A stretch of DNA of 64,000 bases, taken from positions 16,211-80,210 of the forward strand of contig JAYKXN010000258.1 of the NCBI GenBank assembly GCA_037962975.1. The letters run 5' to 3'. Every line of letters starts with the position of its first letter. Positions within the stretch are counted from its first letter, which is position 1. The notes under the pieces are model-generated. The model was not told the origin of the DNA and searched no databases. It saw only the letters and a list, made by a program, of their open reading frames with translations. The DNA comes from Clitoria ternatea. Lineage: Eukaryota; Streptophyta; Magnoliopsida; Fabales; Fabaceae. Of the stretch, positions 48,701-63,500 are shown one piece after another. The translations under genes were made by a program, and so were the position numbers.

Positions 48701-51700
48701 TATTAGACTTGTCAATTATTCTTGGCATACTTTTAAAATTACATTGAATAATAAAGAAGAAAGATCAATGATTATTTCGTATTCTATTGATATAAGTAGT
48801 ATAAAGATTAATTTTTAAGAGTATGTGTTAAAAAAATAATCAATGCACATTGTAAATTGAAAGAAGTCATATAAAAATTAACATGAAAAATTCTAAAACA
48901 CATGTCATAAAAAGGATAAGAGACAACACATTAAAAATTAAGGAAAAAATATATTATTTATATTTTTAATTAATATTAATATATTTTAAATTAAATGCAT
49001 TAATTAAGACTTGTGTGATCCCTTACACGATTCTCTTACTAAATAAACCTTAAAAAATTAAAGAATATAATTAATAATAATATATAGTTTGTTAATTAAT
49101 TTTGTCACATTCTTTTACTATCGATCTTTACTATCAATAAATGGAAAAAGGAATTCATCATCTTCAATTGATAATTGATAGCAAAAGTGAGAAAGTCTAA
49201 TTAAGAATAATATTTATAAAATAATAACATATAATTGATATCAAAGATGACTAACTTCATTTAAGAATGCTATTTGTAAAAATAATGATCATTTTGGTTA
49301 TAAAACGACTAAAAAACTCACAAAGACTTCATAAATGCACACACATGCATGGACGCACGTACACACGCATAAAAATTATTAAGTAGTTTCATTCTATGGA
49401 ATCTAGAACAACATTGAAAGTATTTATAAATATTGTATAAAACTTTTAAAAAAAAAAGAAGTCTCGCTACTAGTTCTTTTTCTACCACTATATTATGTTA
49501 TTTTATGTTGAGTAAGAAATTTAGTTATTTTAGGTAAACATATTAAACTTATTCTTGGCATAGTTTTAAAATTATGTTGAATAATAGGATGAAAGAACAA
49601 TGATTACTTATATTTTTAATTAATATTCTATATTTATATAAAAATTAACAAGAAAAATTCTAAAACACATGTCATAAAATATATTATTTATATTTTTAAT
49701 TAATATTATATATTTTAAATTACATACATCAATTAAGACCTGATGTGAACCCTTACGCGATTCTCTTACTAAATAAACCTTAAAAATAAAACAATATAAT
49801 TATTAATAATATATAATTTGTTAATTATATTTGTCAGATTCCTTTACTATCGATCTTTACTATCAATAAATTTAAAAAGGGAACTAATCAACCTCTATTG
49901 ATAATTGATAGTAAAAGTGAAAGAATTCTAATTAATAATGTTATTTATAAAAATAATAACATATCATTGATATCAAAGATAACTGAATCCATTTAAGAAT
50001 GCTATTTGTACAAATAATGATTCATTCACATCATAAAACGACTAAAAAAACTCATAAAGACTTTATAAATGGACACATTTGCTTGGACGCACGTACGCAC
50101 ACATGAAAATTATTAAGTAGTGTCATTGTATGGACTCCAAAACAACATTGAAAGTATTTATAAATATTGTATAAAACTTATAAAAAGAAAAGAAGTCTCG
50201 CCACTAGTACTTTTTCTATCATCATATTATGTTATATTATGTTGATTAACAAATTTAGTTAATTTAGGTAAATATATTAAACTTGTCAATTATTCTTGGT
50301 ATACTTTTAAAATTACATTGAATAATAAAGAAGAAAGATCAATAATTATTTCATATTCCATTGATATAAATAGTATCAAGATTAATTAATAAGAGTATGT
50401 GTTGAAAAAAATAATCAATGTACATCGTAAATTGAAAGAAGTCATATAAAAATTAACATGAAAAATTCTAAAACACATGTCATAAAATGGATAAGAGAAA
50501 ATACATTAAAAATTAAGGAAAAATAAATATATTATTTATATTTTTAATTAATATTAATATATTTTAAATTAAATGCATCAATTAAGACTTGATGTGACCC
50601 CTTACACGATTCTCTTACTAAATAAACATCAAAAAATAAAAGAATATAATAATTAATAATATATAATTTGTTAATTAATTTTATCACATTCTTTTACTAT
50701 TGATCTTTACTATCAATAAATGGAAAAGGGAATTAATCATCTTCTATTGATAATTGATAGCAAAAGTGAGAGAATCTAATTAAGAATAATATTTATAAAA
50801 ATAATAATATATAATTGATATCAAAGATGACTAACTCCATTCAAGAATGCTATTTGTAACAATAATGATTCATTCTGGTTATAAAACAACTAAAAAGACT
50901 CACATAGACCTCACAAATGCACACACATGCATGGATACACATACACACGCATGAAAATTATTAAGTAGTTTCATTGTATGGAATCCAAAACAACATTGAA
51001 AGTATTTATAAATATTGTATAAAACTTTTAAAAAAGAAAAGAAGTCCCGCCACTAGTGCGTTTTGTATCACCATATTATGTTATTTTATGTTGATTAAGA
51101 AATTTAGTTATTTTAGGTAAACATGTTAAACTTATCAATTATTCTTGTGTTACTTTTAAAATTACATTGAATAATAGAGAATAAAGATCAATGATTATTT
51201 CATATTCCACTGATATAAATAGTATCAAGATTATTTAATAAGAGTATATGTTGAAAAAAATAATCAATGCACATTGTAAAATTAAAAAAGTCATATATAA
51301 ATAAACATAAAAAATACTAAAACACATGTCATAAAAAGGATAAGAGAAAATACATTAAAAACTAAGGAAAAATAAAATATATGATTTATATTTTTAATTA
51401 ATATTAATATATTTTAAATTAAATGCATCAATTAAGACTTGATGTGACCCCTTACACGATTCTCTTACTAAATAAACCTTAAAAAATAAAAGAATATAAT
51501 AATTAATAATATATAATTTATTAATTAATTTTATCACATTCATTTACTATCAATCTTTACTATCAATAACTGGAAAAGGGAACTAATCATCTTCTTTTGA
51601 TAATTGATAGCAAAAGTGAGAGAATCTAATTAAGAATAATATCTATAAAAATAGTAACATATAATTGATATCAAAGATGACTAACTCCATTTAAGAATGC

Positions 51701-52913
51701 TATTTGTAACAATAATGATTCATTCTAGTTATAAAACAAGTAAAAAGACTCACATAGACTTCATAAATGCACACGCATGCATGGATGCACGTACGCACGC
51801 ATGAAAATTATTAAGTAGTTTCATTGTATGGAATCCAAAACAACATTGAAAGTATTTATAAATATTGTATAAAACTTTTAAAAAGAAAAGAAGTCTCGCC
51901 ACTAGTGCGTTTTCTATCACCATATTATGTTATTTTATGTTGATTAAGAAATTTAGTTATTTTAGGTAAACATCTTAAACTTATCAATTATTCTTGTGTT
52001 ACTTTTAAAATTACATTGAATAATAGAGAATAAAGATCAATGATTATTTCATATTCCACTGATATAAATAGTATTAAGATTATTTAATAAGAGTATATGT
52101 TGAAAAAAATAATCAATGCACATTGTAAAATTAAAGAAGTCATATAAAAATAAACATAAAAAATACTAAAACACATGTCATAAAAAGGATAAGAGAAAAT
52201 ACATTAAAAATTAAGGAAAAATAAAATATATTATTTATATTTTTAATTAATTTTAATATATTTTAAATTAAATGCATCAATTAAGACTTGGTGTGATCAC
52301 TTACGCGATTCTCTTACTAAATAAACCTTAAAAATAAAAGAATATAATTATTAATAATATATAATTTGTTTATTAATTTTATCACATTCTTTTACTATTT
52401 ATCTTTGCTATCGATAAAGCGAAAAGGGAATTAATCGTCTTCTATTGATAACTGGTAGCAAAAGTGAGAGAATCTAATTAAGAATAATATTTATAAAAAT
52501 ATTAACATATAATTGATATCAAAGATAACTAACTCCATTTAAGAATGGTATTAGTAAAAATAATGATTCATTCTGGTTATAAAATGACTAAAAAAACTCC
52601 CAAAGACTTCATAAATGCACACGCATGCATGGACGCACGTACACATGCATGAAAATTATTAAGTAGTTTCATTGTATGGAATCCAAAACAACATTGAAAG
52701 TATTTATAAATATTGTATAAAACTTTTAAAAGGAAAAGAAGTTTTGCCACTAGTGCTTTTTTTATCACCATATTATGTTATTTTATGTTGATTAAGAAAT
52801 TTAGTTATTTTAGGTAAACATATTAAACTTGTCAATTATGGTTGGAATACTTTAAAAATTCCATTGAGTAATAAAGAAGAAAGATCAATGATTATTACAT
52901 ATTCCACTGATAT
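39747..52913. repeat. Satellite B array, block 3 (copy of block 1)
   Basis: It carries the same 17 monomers in the same order as 8061-21228, shifted by about 31,685 bp, including the same deleted monomers. The first landmark is at 40211. No gene is seen; open frames at 40122-40511 and 44727-44978 are satellite by-products. Confidence 0.92.
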
Positions 52914-55900
52914 ATAGGTACTGACCCATCTTTATAATCTAAAAACAAATCATATAGAATAACAACTGAATAATTTTAAATATTATAAATTAAAATTTAA
53001 AATAGTTATTGTAATTGTTTTTATAATTATTAATATATAGGTACTGACCCATCTTTGAAATCTAAATATATGATGGATTTTTAAATCAATTATAGATATA
53101 GATACGTGATGAAATATGATAGTAAAGTTTTTAAGATAGTAAAGTAATACATATATGATGGATTTGCAAATCAATTATAGATATAGATACGTGACTAAAT
53201 ATGATTCTCAGATATATCTTAGTATTTCTTCACATAAGACTTATTTTGTAAATACTTATTATTTGAATTTAATAATTCTAACATTCTAAAATTGGCCATC
53301 AAAATATAGTCTAAGGTTTAGCTCTTTAGTGCTAAAAATCAGATTTAAACTTCAATAACAAATTTTCAATATGATTGTGAGTTCAAGAATTCTTTGAAAC
53401 CCCTGAAAATTTTATATAGAAATTACTTCTTTGATGAAAACTAATAGATGAAGCATTTTCAAAGCTCGTGTAGTCCATTTAAATGCTAATTTTGAGCTCA
53501 AATTATGTTGAGTTATGATCTTTTAAAGCTCAATTTATATATTGTTTGTTCCTTAATATGTCGGTACTAACTCATCCTTAAAATCTAAAAACAAAACATA
53601 TAGAATAACAACTTAATAATTTTACAATATTATAAAATTAAAATTAAATATAGTTATGGTAATTGCTTTTATATTATACTAGTTAAACTTTGGAAATCAT
53701 AGTGACCTAATAGACATTATAAATTTAGCTAAATAGACTTCATAAGCAAACCATAGGATAATTTCACTGAGAGAAAAAATATGGTTGTGTTGTGAGGCAA
53801 TGTTGACAGTATATGCGTAGGCTATGATGAGTGACACCACTATTTAAAGTAAAAAGGAAAGGACTTTATTTTCTTGTGTTTGAAGAGTAATATAGAGAAC
53901 CATTTTTAAAAAGTTTAATATGTAGTTAATCTTAATGTTTTATAAGTTTGACTTCTTAAACCTATTAAATGTTATTATTATGTCTTTACTCATATATATA
54001 TATATTGTGTGTACACATTAATATTTCATTTGTAAATCAATGTTCTAAAATTTATGGTAAAGTTTTTATATAGTAAAGTAACATATAAATGATGGATTTG
54101 CAAATCAATTATAGATATAGATACGTGATTAGATATGTTTCTCAGATATTTCTTAATATTTCTTCACATAAGACTTGTTTTGTAAATACTTATTATTTGA
54201 ATTTAATAATTCCAACATTCTAAAATTAGCCATCAAAATATACGCTAAGGTTTAGCTCTTTAGTGCTAAAAATCAAATTCAAACTTCAATAACGAATTTT
54301 CAATATGATTGTGAGTTCAAGAATTCTTTAAAACCCTTAGAAATTTTATTTAGGAATTACTTATTTGATGAAAACTAATAGATGAAGCATTTCCAAAGAT
54401 TGTGTAGTCTATTTAAATGCTAATTTTGAGCTCAAATTATGTTTAGTTATGATCTTTTAAAGCTTAATTTAGATATTGTTTGTTCCTTAATAAGTGAGTA
54501 CTGACTCATCTTTGAAATCTAAAAACAAAACATATAAAATAACAACTTAATAATTTTTAAATATTATAAAATCAAAATTAAATATAATTATGGTAATTGT
54601 TTTTGAAATCATAATGACCTAATAGACATTATAAATTTAGCTAAATAGACTTGATAAGCAAACCTTAGGACAATTACACTGAAAGAATAAATATGGTTGT
54701 GTTGTGAGGCAATGTTGACAACATATGTGTAGGCTATGATGAGGGACACGCCTATTTAGAGTAAAAAAGAAAGGACTTCATTTTCTTGTTTTTGAAGAGT
54801 AATATAGAGAACCATTTTTAAAAAGTTATATACGTAGTTAATCTTCATGTTTTATAAGTTTGACTTCTTCTTAAACCTATTAAATGTTATTATTATGTTC
54901 TTTACTTATATATATATATATATATATTTGTGTGGGTACACGTTAATAATTCATTTTTAAGTCAATGTTTTAAAATTTAGAGTAAAGTTTTTGACATAGT
55001 AAAGTAATATATAAATGATGGATTTACAAATCAATTATAGATATAGATACGTGACTAAATATGATTCTGAGATATATCTTAATATTTCTTCACATAAGAG
55101 TTATTTTGTAAATACTTATTATTTGAATTGAATAATTCTAACATTCTAAAATTAGCCATCGAAATATACTTTAATTCTTTAGTGCTAAAAATAAAATTTA
55201 AACTTCAATAACGAATTTTCAATATGATTGTGAGTTCAAGAATTCTTTGAAACCCCAGGAAATTTTATTTAGGAAAAACTTGTTTGATGAAAACTAATAA
55301 ATGAAACATTTCAAAGCTTGTGTAGTCCATTTGAATGCTAATTTTGAGCTTAAACTATGTTGAGTTATGTTCTTTTAAAGCTAAATATAGATATTGTTTG
55401 TTCCTTAATATATCGGTATTGACTCATCTTTGAAATCTGAAAACAAAACATATAGAATAACAACTTAATAATTTTACAATATTATAAAATTAAAATTAAA
55501 TATGGTTATGGTAATTGCTTTTATAATTATACTAGTTATACTTTTGAATTCATAGTGACATAGTAGACATTATAAATATAGCTAAATAGACTTAATAAGT
55601 AAATCTTAGGACAATTTCACTAAAAGAAAAAATATGGTTGTATTGTAAGGCAATGTTGACCACATATGTGTAGGCTATGAGGAGTGGCACCCCTATTTAA
55701 TAAAAAAAAGGACTTCATTTTCTTGTTTTTGAAGAGTAATATCGAGAACCATTTTTAAAAAGTTTAATATGTACTTAATCTTAATGTTTTATAAGTTTGA
55801 CTTCTTCTTACACCTATTAAATGTTATTATTATATTCTTTACTCACATATATATATATACATATATATGTGAGTATATTAATAATTCATTTTTAAATCAA

Positions 55901-56791
55901 TGTTTTAAAATTTAGGGTAAAGTTTTTTTCATAGTAAAGTAACATATAAATGATGGATTTGCAAATCAATTATACACATACATACATGAATAGATATGAT
56001 TCTCAGATATCTCTTAATATTTGTTCACATAATACTTGTTTTGTCAATACTTATTATTTGAATCTAATAATTCTAGCATTCTAAAATTAGTCATCCAAAT
56101 ATACTCTAAGGTTTACCTCTTCAATGCAAAAAATCAATTTCAAACTTCAATAAGAAATTTTTAATATAATTTAGAGTTCAAGAATTCTTTCAAACCGCAC
56201 GAAATTTTATTTAAGAATTACTTGTTTGATGGAAGCTAATACATGAAGTATTTTCATAGCTTGGATAGTCCATTTAAATGCTAATTTTGAGCTCAAATTA
56301 TGTTGAGTTATGATCTTTTAAAGCTTAATTTAGATATTATTCATTCCTTAATATGTCAGTACTCACCCATCTTTGAAATCTAAAAACAAATCATATAGAA
56401 TAACAACATAATAATTTAAAATATTATAAAATTAAAATTAAAAATAGTTATGGTAATTATTTTTATAATTTCACTAGTTATATTTTTTAAATCATAGTGA
56501 CCTAGTAGACATTAAAAATATAGCTAAATAGACTTGATAAGAAAACCTTAGGACAATTTCACTAAAAGAAAAAATATGGTTATGTTGTGAGACAATGTTG
56601 ACCATATATGTGTAGGCTATGATGAGTGACACCCCTATTTAGAGTAAAAAGGAAAGGACTTCATTTTTTTTATTTTTGAAGAGTAATATAGAGAACCATT
56701 TTTAAAAAGTTTAATATGTAGTTAATCTTAATGTTTTATAAGTTTGGCTTTTTCTTAAACCTGTTAAATGTTATTATTATATTCTTTGCTC

Positions 56792-56826
<35 letters not shown>
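56792..56826. repeat. TA plus GT compound microsatellite, second unit
   Basis: TA repeats at 56792-56815 are followed by GT repeats to 56826. This is the shortened counterpart of 25111-25159. Confidence 0.9.
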
Positions 56827-58504
56827 CACATTAATAATTCATTTTTAAATCAATATTTTAATATTTTGGGTAAATTTTTTGACATAGTAAAGTAACATAT
56901 AAATGATGGATTTTCAAATCAGTTATATATATACATATATCAATAGATATGATTCTCAGATATCTCTTAATATTTGTTCCATAAGACTCGTTATGTAAAT
57001 ACTTATTATTTGAATTTAATAATTTTAACATTCTAAAATTAGCCATCCAAATACACTCTAAGGCTTAGCTCTTCAATGCTAAAAATAAAATTCAAACTTC
57101 AATAACGAATTTTCAATATGATTGTGAGTTCAAGAATTCTTTGAAACCCATGGAAATTTTATTTAGGAATTACTTATTTGATGGAAACTAATAGATAAAG
57201 CATTGTCAAAGCTTGTGTAGTCCATTTAAATGCTAATTTTAAGCTAAAATTATGTGTACTTATGATCTTTAAAAGCTCAATTTAGATATTGTTTGTTCCT
57301 TAATATGTCGGTACTGACTCATCTTTGAAATCTAAAAATAAAACATATAGAATAACAACTTAATAATTTTAAAATATTATAAAATTAAAATTAAAAATAA
57401 TTATGGTAATTGTTTTTATAATTATACTAGTTACACTTTTGTAACAATAGTGACCTAATAGACATTATAAATTTAGCTAAATAGACTTGATAAGTAAAAC
57501 TTTGGACAATTTCACTGAAAATAATATGGTTGTGTTGTGAGGCAATGTTGACCATATATGTGTAGCCTATAATGTCTGACACCCCTATTTAGAGTAAAAA
57601 AGTAAGGACTTCATTTTCTTATTATTGAAGAGTAATATAGAGAACCATTTTTAAAAAGTTTAATATGTAGTTAATCTTAATGGTTTATATGTTTGACTTC
57701 TTCTTAAACCTAATATATGTTATTATTATGTTCTTTACTCATATATATATATATATGTATGTACATATTAATAATTTTTTTAAAATCAATGTTTTAAAAT
57801 TTAGGGTAAAGTTTTTGACATAGTAAAGTAAAAAATAAATGATGGATTTGCAAATCAATTATATATATAGATACATGACTAGATATGATTCTCAGATATT
57901 TCTTAATATTTTTTCTCATAAGACTTGTTTTGTAAATACTTATTATTTGAATTTAATAATTCTAACATTCTAAAATTAGCCATCCAAATATACTCTAAGA
58001 CTTAGCTCTTCAATGCTAAAAATTAAATTTAAACTTCAATAATGATTTTTCAATATTATTATGAGTTCAAGAATTGTTTGAAACACCTGGAAATTTTATT
58101 TAGGAATTACTTATTTGATGGAAACTAATAGATGAAGCATTTTCAAAGCTTGTGTAGTCCATTTAAATGCTAATTTTGAGCTCAAATTATGTTGAGTTAT
58201 GATCTTTTAAAGCTCAATTTAGATATTGTTTGTTCCTTCATATGTCAGTAGTGACTCATATTGGAAATCTAAAAGTGAAACATATAGACTAACAACTTAA
58301 TAATTTTTAAAATATTATAAAATTACAATTAAAAATAGTGATGGTAATTGTTTTTATAATTATACTAATTATATTTTTGAAATCATAGTGACCTAATAGA
58401 CATTATAAATTTAGCTAAATAGACTTGATAAGCAAACCTTAGGCCAATTTCACTAAAAGAAAAAATATGGTTATGTTGTGAGGCAATGTTGACAACATAT
58501 GTGT

Positions 58505-58507
58505 AGG
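58505..58507. other. Left-hand 3-bp target site duplication (agg), copy 3
   Basis: agg directly precedes the CACTA terminus at 58508, as at 26836-26838. It was inherited through the 31.69-kb duplication rather than by a new insertion. Confidence 0.75.
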
Positions 58508-58539
58508 CACTATAAGAAATACGCGGTTTTATGGCGGTT
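58508..58539 (+). repeat. Left terminal repeat of the CACTA element, copy 3
   Basis: CACTATAAGAAA followed by GGTTTT and GGCGGTTT, identical to the copy at 26839. Confidence 0.77.
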
Positions 58540-58646
58540 TATTAGTAGGGGTTACTTAGAACCACCGCAAGTAAGCACATTATTGAATTGGATGAAGAAA
58601 GTTAACAGCGATTCTGTAACTGCCGTTAATTTCCCGTTTAAATGGG

Positions 58647-58663
58647 CACGTGCAGGTCACGTG
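58647..58663 (+). promoter_or_regulatory. Pair of CACGTG G-boxes, copy 3
   Basis: CACGTG occurs at 58647-58652 and 58658-58663, identical to copy 2, and is followed by the same CT-rich stretch. Confidence 0.42.
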
Positions 58664-59722
58664 GTCTTTTTCCCTCCCATCATGGTTCTTTTATTTTCAT
58701 TTCCCTCTTCTCCTAAATCCCTAACCCTTAATTTTTCTCATTTCCCTCTTATCTACCGCGTATCTCACTCTCTGTTCAGCACCTTTTCACTCTCTTCCTG
58801 TCATCTCTTAATCCTTTCTCCCTATCGTGCCTTTGTTCACATGTACCTTCTTATAGTCTTTGTCGTACCTCCGCTCGCTGCGCGACTGTGCCACCATGGA
58901 AGAGTCCCAATGGTGAACCATCATGCCTTCAAACCACCACGCGTCTCATCTTCTCACTGTGACTAGCGTTCCACTGTAGCACCACTTCACTGTTACCATT
59001 GCCTCTAAAATTTGAAGCTTCAACATTTTTGTTTCTTCCATTTCACGCTGAGTTTTATAAGGTTTTAATTTCTCATTTTGTTATTACTTATTTTTCTGCT
59101 TCTGAAGTTTCTATATAGTTTCTGGGTTAGTCTTTCTTTTGTTGCAGTGATTTATGATTTTTGGGTTCCATTTTTGCTTCTGTTTATGCACTTTTACAGT
59201 TTCTGTTTATGTGCTTTTACAGTATAAAAGAAAATCATGATTTCCTTTTGTCCAACAGTCTTCGCTGCTCTATTTTTTGGTTCTACCATCATATGCTTGA
59301 TTTAGCATTTATCATTGGTTTTGGCTGGCTGCTCACCATATTGTAGAAGGATCCATATTTCTATTAAAGTTACTATTGTGAAACTGGATTAATGTATCAA
59401 TCTTTTTTTGTTTTTGTTATGTTTGATGGATTTAGATCATTGAAAGCATTTGGATCGACAAATTTTTCCATGATTCCTAATGGTAGTTCCCTTGGATTCA
59501 TGGTTACATCCTTTATTTGGTGTTTGTTCGAGCATGAAGATATGGTGTTTGATAACAGTTCTATGATGATTCATTGGTTCTGGTTCAGTTTTAGACTTTG
59601 TTTTTTGCCTATATTTTTCTTGAACACCAACTGTTTTGTGAAATGCCTTTTCGTTGTTTTGCTTCTAATATTGTTTTCTCTTATTTTATCCCAGTATCAG
59701 TTTTGTTCAATGTTGATGGCAG
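58664..59722 (+). other. Leader-like and intron-like captured DNA, copy 3
   Basis: Counterpart of 26995-28053, ending in an AG acceptor at 59721-59722. No coding is recognised. Confidence 0.42.
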
Positions 59723-60416
59723 AAAATTAGAGATATATTAAAAATGGCTTTTGGTGGATGCTATATTGTTTTGATGATGACACTCTTCTCAATCTATACG
59801 GGGTTTATATATAATGAATTCTTCTCTGTTCCATTTGAACTGTTTGGACCATCAGCCTATGGATGTCGTGATACTTCATGCAGGTGGTTACTAATATAAT
59901 TTATTCAAAGTATTGATTGTCTTTTATGCTTGCTGGTAACCTTATATATGTGCGTAATATTTATTATTTCATCCTTAGGGATGCTTCCACCATAGGCTTA
60001 ATTAAAGTACGTGACACTTACCCGTTTGGTGTGGATCCTAAATGGTATGGTACTCGGAGTGAACTGCCATTTCTTAACTCCTTGAAGATGAAGATGTCAA
60101 TTCTACTAGGAGTATCTCAAATGAATCTTAGAATTATAATGAGTTACTATAATGCAAAATACTTTGAAAACAACATAAATATATGGTAATAGCAAAAGTA
60201 CAACATTAGTTGAATGTGGTCTATGGTTTGTTGTTTATAGTGTTCACTATTCATTGTATGCTTTTCTAATGTTGCTTCAGGTACCAGTTTGTTCCCCAGA
60301 TGAAGTGGTGCACTGGATCAAAGGCTGACCTGTATCATGTGATGATATACATGTTCCTAAGTCCAACTGATGATTTAGGTGAAAACCAGCTTTTTGTTGG
60401 CCAACAGTTCCTTTAA
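59723..60416 (+). pseudogene. V-type H+-ATPase subunit a (VHA-a) fragment, three exons, copy 3
   Basis: Exons are at 59723-59883, 59979-60185 and 60281-60416, with GT-AG introns. The reading is the same as copy 2, including PFLNSLKMKMSILLGV, the PQM to KWC gap and the terminal TAA at 60414-60416. It is a duplicate of copy 2 through the 31.69-kb event, so it offers no independent evidence of selection. Confidence 0.88.
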
Positions 60417-60503
60417 GTAAGAAATTTCAACTTTGATTTGCATCCATTTTTCTATTTAAAAATACTGAACAGAAGCCACATCACATCTGAACTCTCCACT
60501 GTT

Positions 60504-63500
60504 GAAAAAACTGGTATGTGTTGAAAAAAATAATCAATGCACATTGTAAATTGAAAAAAGTCATATAAAAATTAACATGAAAAATTCTAAAACACATGTC
60601 ATAAAAAGGATAAGAGAAAATACATTACAAATTAAGGAAAAATAAAATATATTATTTATATTTTTAATTAATATTAATATATTTTAAATTAAATGCATCA
60701 ACTAAGACTTGGTGTCATCGCTTACGCAATTCTCTTTCAAAATAAACCTTAAAAAAAGAATATAATTATTAATAATATATAATTTGTTAATTAATTTTGT
60801 CACATTCTTTTACTATCAATCTTTACTATCAATAAATGGAAAAAGGGAATTAATCAACTTCTATTGATAATTGATAGTAAAAGTGAGAGAATTCTAATGT
60901 TATAAAACGACTAAAAAAACTTACTAAGACCTCATAAATGGACACGCATGGATGGACGCACATACGCATGCACGAAAATTATTAAGTAGTTTCATTGTAT
61001 GGAATCCAAAATAACATTAAAAGTATTTATAAATATTGTATAAAACTTTTAAAAAGAAAAGAAATCTCGCCACTAGTGCATTTTCTATCACCGTATTCTG
61101 TTAATTTATGTTGATTAAGAAATTTAGTTATTTTTGGTACATATATTAGACTTGTCAATTATTCTTGGCATACTTTTAAAATTACATTGAATAATAAAGA
61201 AGAAAGATCAATGATTATTTCGTATTCCATTGATATAAGTAGTATAAAGATTAATTTTTAAGAGTATGTGTTAAAAAAATAATCAATGCACATTGTAAAT
61301 TGAAAGAAGTCATATAAAAATTAACATGAAAAATTCTAAAACACATGCCATAAAAAGGATAAGAGACAATACATTAAAAATTAAGGAAAAATATATTATT
61401 TATATTTTTAATTAATAATAATACATTTTAAATTAAATGCATTAATTAAGACTTGTGTGATCCCTTACACGATTCTCTTACTAAATAAACCTTAAAAAAT
61501 TAAAGAATATAATTAATAATAATATATAGTTTGTTAATTAATTTTGTCACATTCTTTTACTATCGATCTTTACTATCAATAAATGGAAAAAGGAATTCAT
61601 CATCTTCTATTGATAATTGATAGTAAATGTGAGAAAGTCTAATTAAGAATAATATTTATAAAATAATAACATATAATTGATATCAAAGATGACTAACTTC
61701 ATTTAAGAATGCTATTTGTAAAAATAATGATCATTTTGGTTATAAAACGACTAAAAAATTCACAAAGACTTCATAAATGCACACGCATGCATGGACGCAC
61801 GTACACACGCATAAAAACTATTAAGTAGTTTCATTCTATGGAATCTAGAACAACATTGAAAGTATTTATAAATATTGTATAAATCTTTTAAAAAGAAAAG
61901 AAGTCTCGCTACTAGTTCTTTTTCTATCACCATATTATGTTATTTTATGTTGAGTAAGAAATTTAGTTATTTTAGGTAAACATATTAAACTTGTCAATTA
62001 TTCTTGGCATAGTTTTAAAATTATGTTGAATAATAGGATGAAAGAACAATGATTATTTATATTTTTAATTAATATTCTATATTTATATAAAAATTAACAA
62101 GAAAAATTCTAAAACACATGTCATAAAATATATTATTTATATTTTTAATTAATATTATATATTTTAAATTACATACATCAATTAAAACCCGATGTGAACC
62201 CTTACGCGATTCTCTTACTAAATAAACCTTAAAAATAAAACAATATAATTAATAATAATATATAATTTGTTAATTATATTTGTCAGATTCCTTTACTATC
62301 GATCTTTACTATCAATAAATTTAAAAAGGGAACTAATCAACCTCTATTGATAACTGATAGTAAAAGTGAAAGAATTCTAATTAATAATGTTATTTATAAA
62401 AATAATAACATATCATTGATATCAAAGATAACTGAATCCATTTAAGAATGCTATTTGTACAAATAATGATTCATTCACATCATAAAACGACTAAAAAAAC
62501 TCAAAGACTTTATAAATGGACACATATGCTTGGACGCACGTACGCACACATGAAAATTATTAAGTAGTGTCATTGTATGGAATCCAAAACAACATTGAAA
62601 GTATTTATAAATAATGTATAAAACTTTTAAAAAGAAAAGAAGTCTCGCCACTAGTACTTTTTCTATCATCATATTATGTTATTTTATGTTGATTAACAAA
62701 TTTAGTTAATTTAGGTAAATATATTAAACTTGTCAATTATTCTTGGTATACTTTTAAAATTACATTGAATAATAAAGAAGAAAGATCAATAATTATTTCA
62801 TATTCCATTGATATAAATAGTATCAAGATTAATTAATAAGAGTATGTGTTTAAAAAAATAATCAATGTACATCGTAAATTGAAAGAAGTCATATAAAAAT
62901 TAACATGAAAAATTCTAAAACACATGACATAAAATGGATAAGAGAAAATACATTAAAAATTAAGGAAAAATAAATATATTATTTATATTTTTAATTAATA
63001 TTAATATATTTTAAATTAAATGCATCAATTAAGACTTGATATGACCCCTTACACGATTCTCTTACTAAATAAACATCAAAAAATAAAAGAATATAATAAT
63101 TAATAATATATAATTTGTTAATTAATTTTATCACCCAATAAATGAAAAAGGGAATTAATCATCTTCTATTGATAATTGATAGCAAAAGTGAGAGAATCTA
63201 ATTAAGAATAATATTTATAAAAATAATAACATATAATTGATATCAAAGATCCATTTAAGAATGCTATTTGTAAAAATAATAATATTCACGTTATAAAACG
63301 ACTAAAAAACTCACAAAGACTTCATAAAAGCATACGCATGCATGGACGCACGTACGCACGCACGAAAATTATTATGTACTATTATTGTGTGGAATCTAAA
63401 ACAACATTAAAAGTATTTATAAATATTGTATAGAACTTTTAAAAAGAAAAGAAGTCTCGCCACTACCTCTTTTTTTATCAACATATTATGTTATTTTATG

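Larger units (their letters stand above)
52914..58507. repeat. Satellite A array, block 4 (copy of block 2)
   Basis: Landmarks are at 53822, 54734, 55675, 56617 and 57567, then interrupted at 58508 by the CACTA element. The rearranged border of block 2 is reproduced at 52914-53205. No gene is seen. Confidence 0.92.
58508..60503 (+). mobile_element. Right-truncated CACTA element with VHA-a fragments, copy 3
   Basis: It has the same length (1,996 bp), left terminus and right breakpoint as copy 2. The few differences I noticed include c to t at about 58859 and g to c at about 59088. Identical flanks on both sides show it was copied as part of the 31.69-kb unit. Confidence 0.85.
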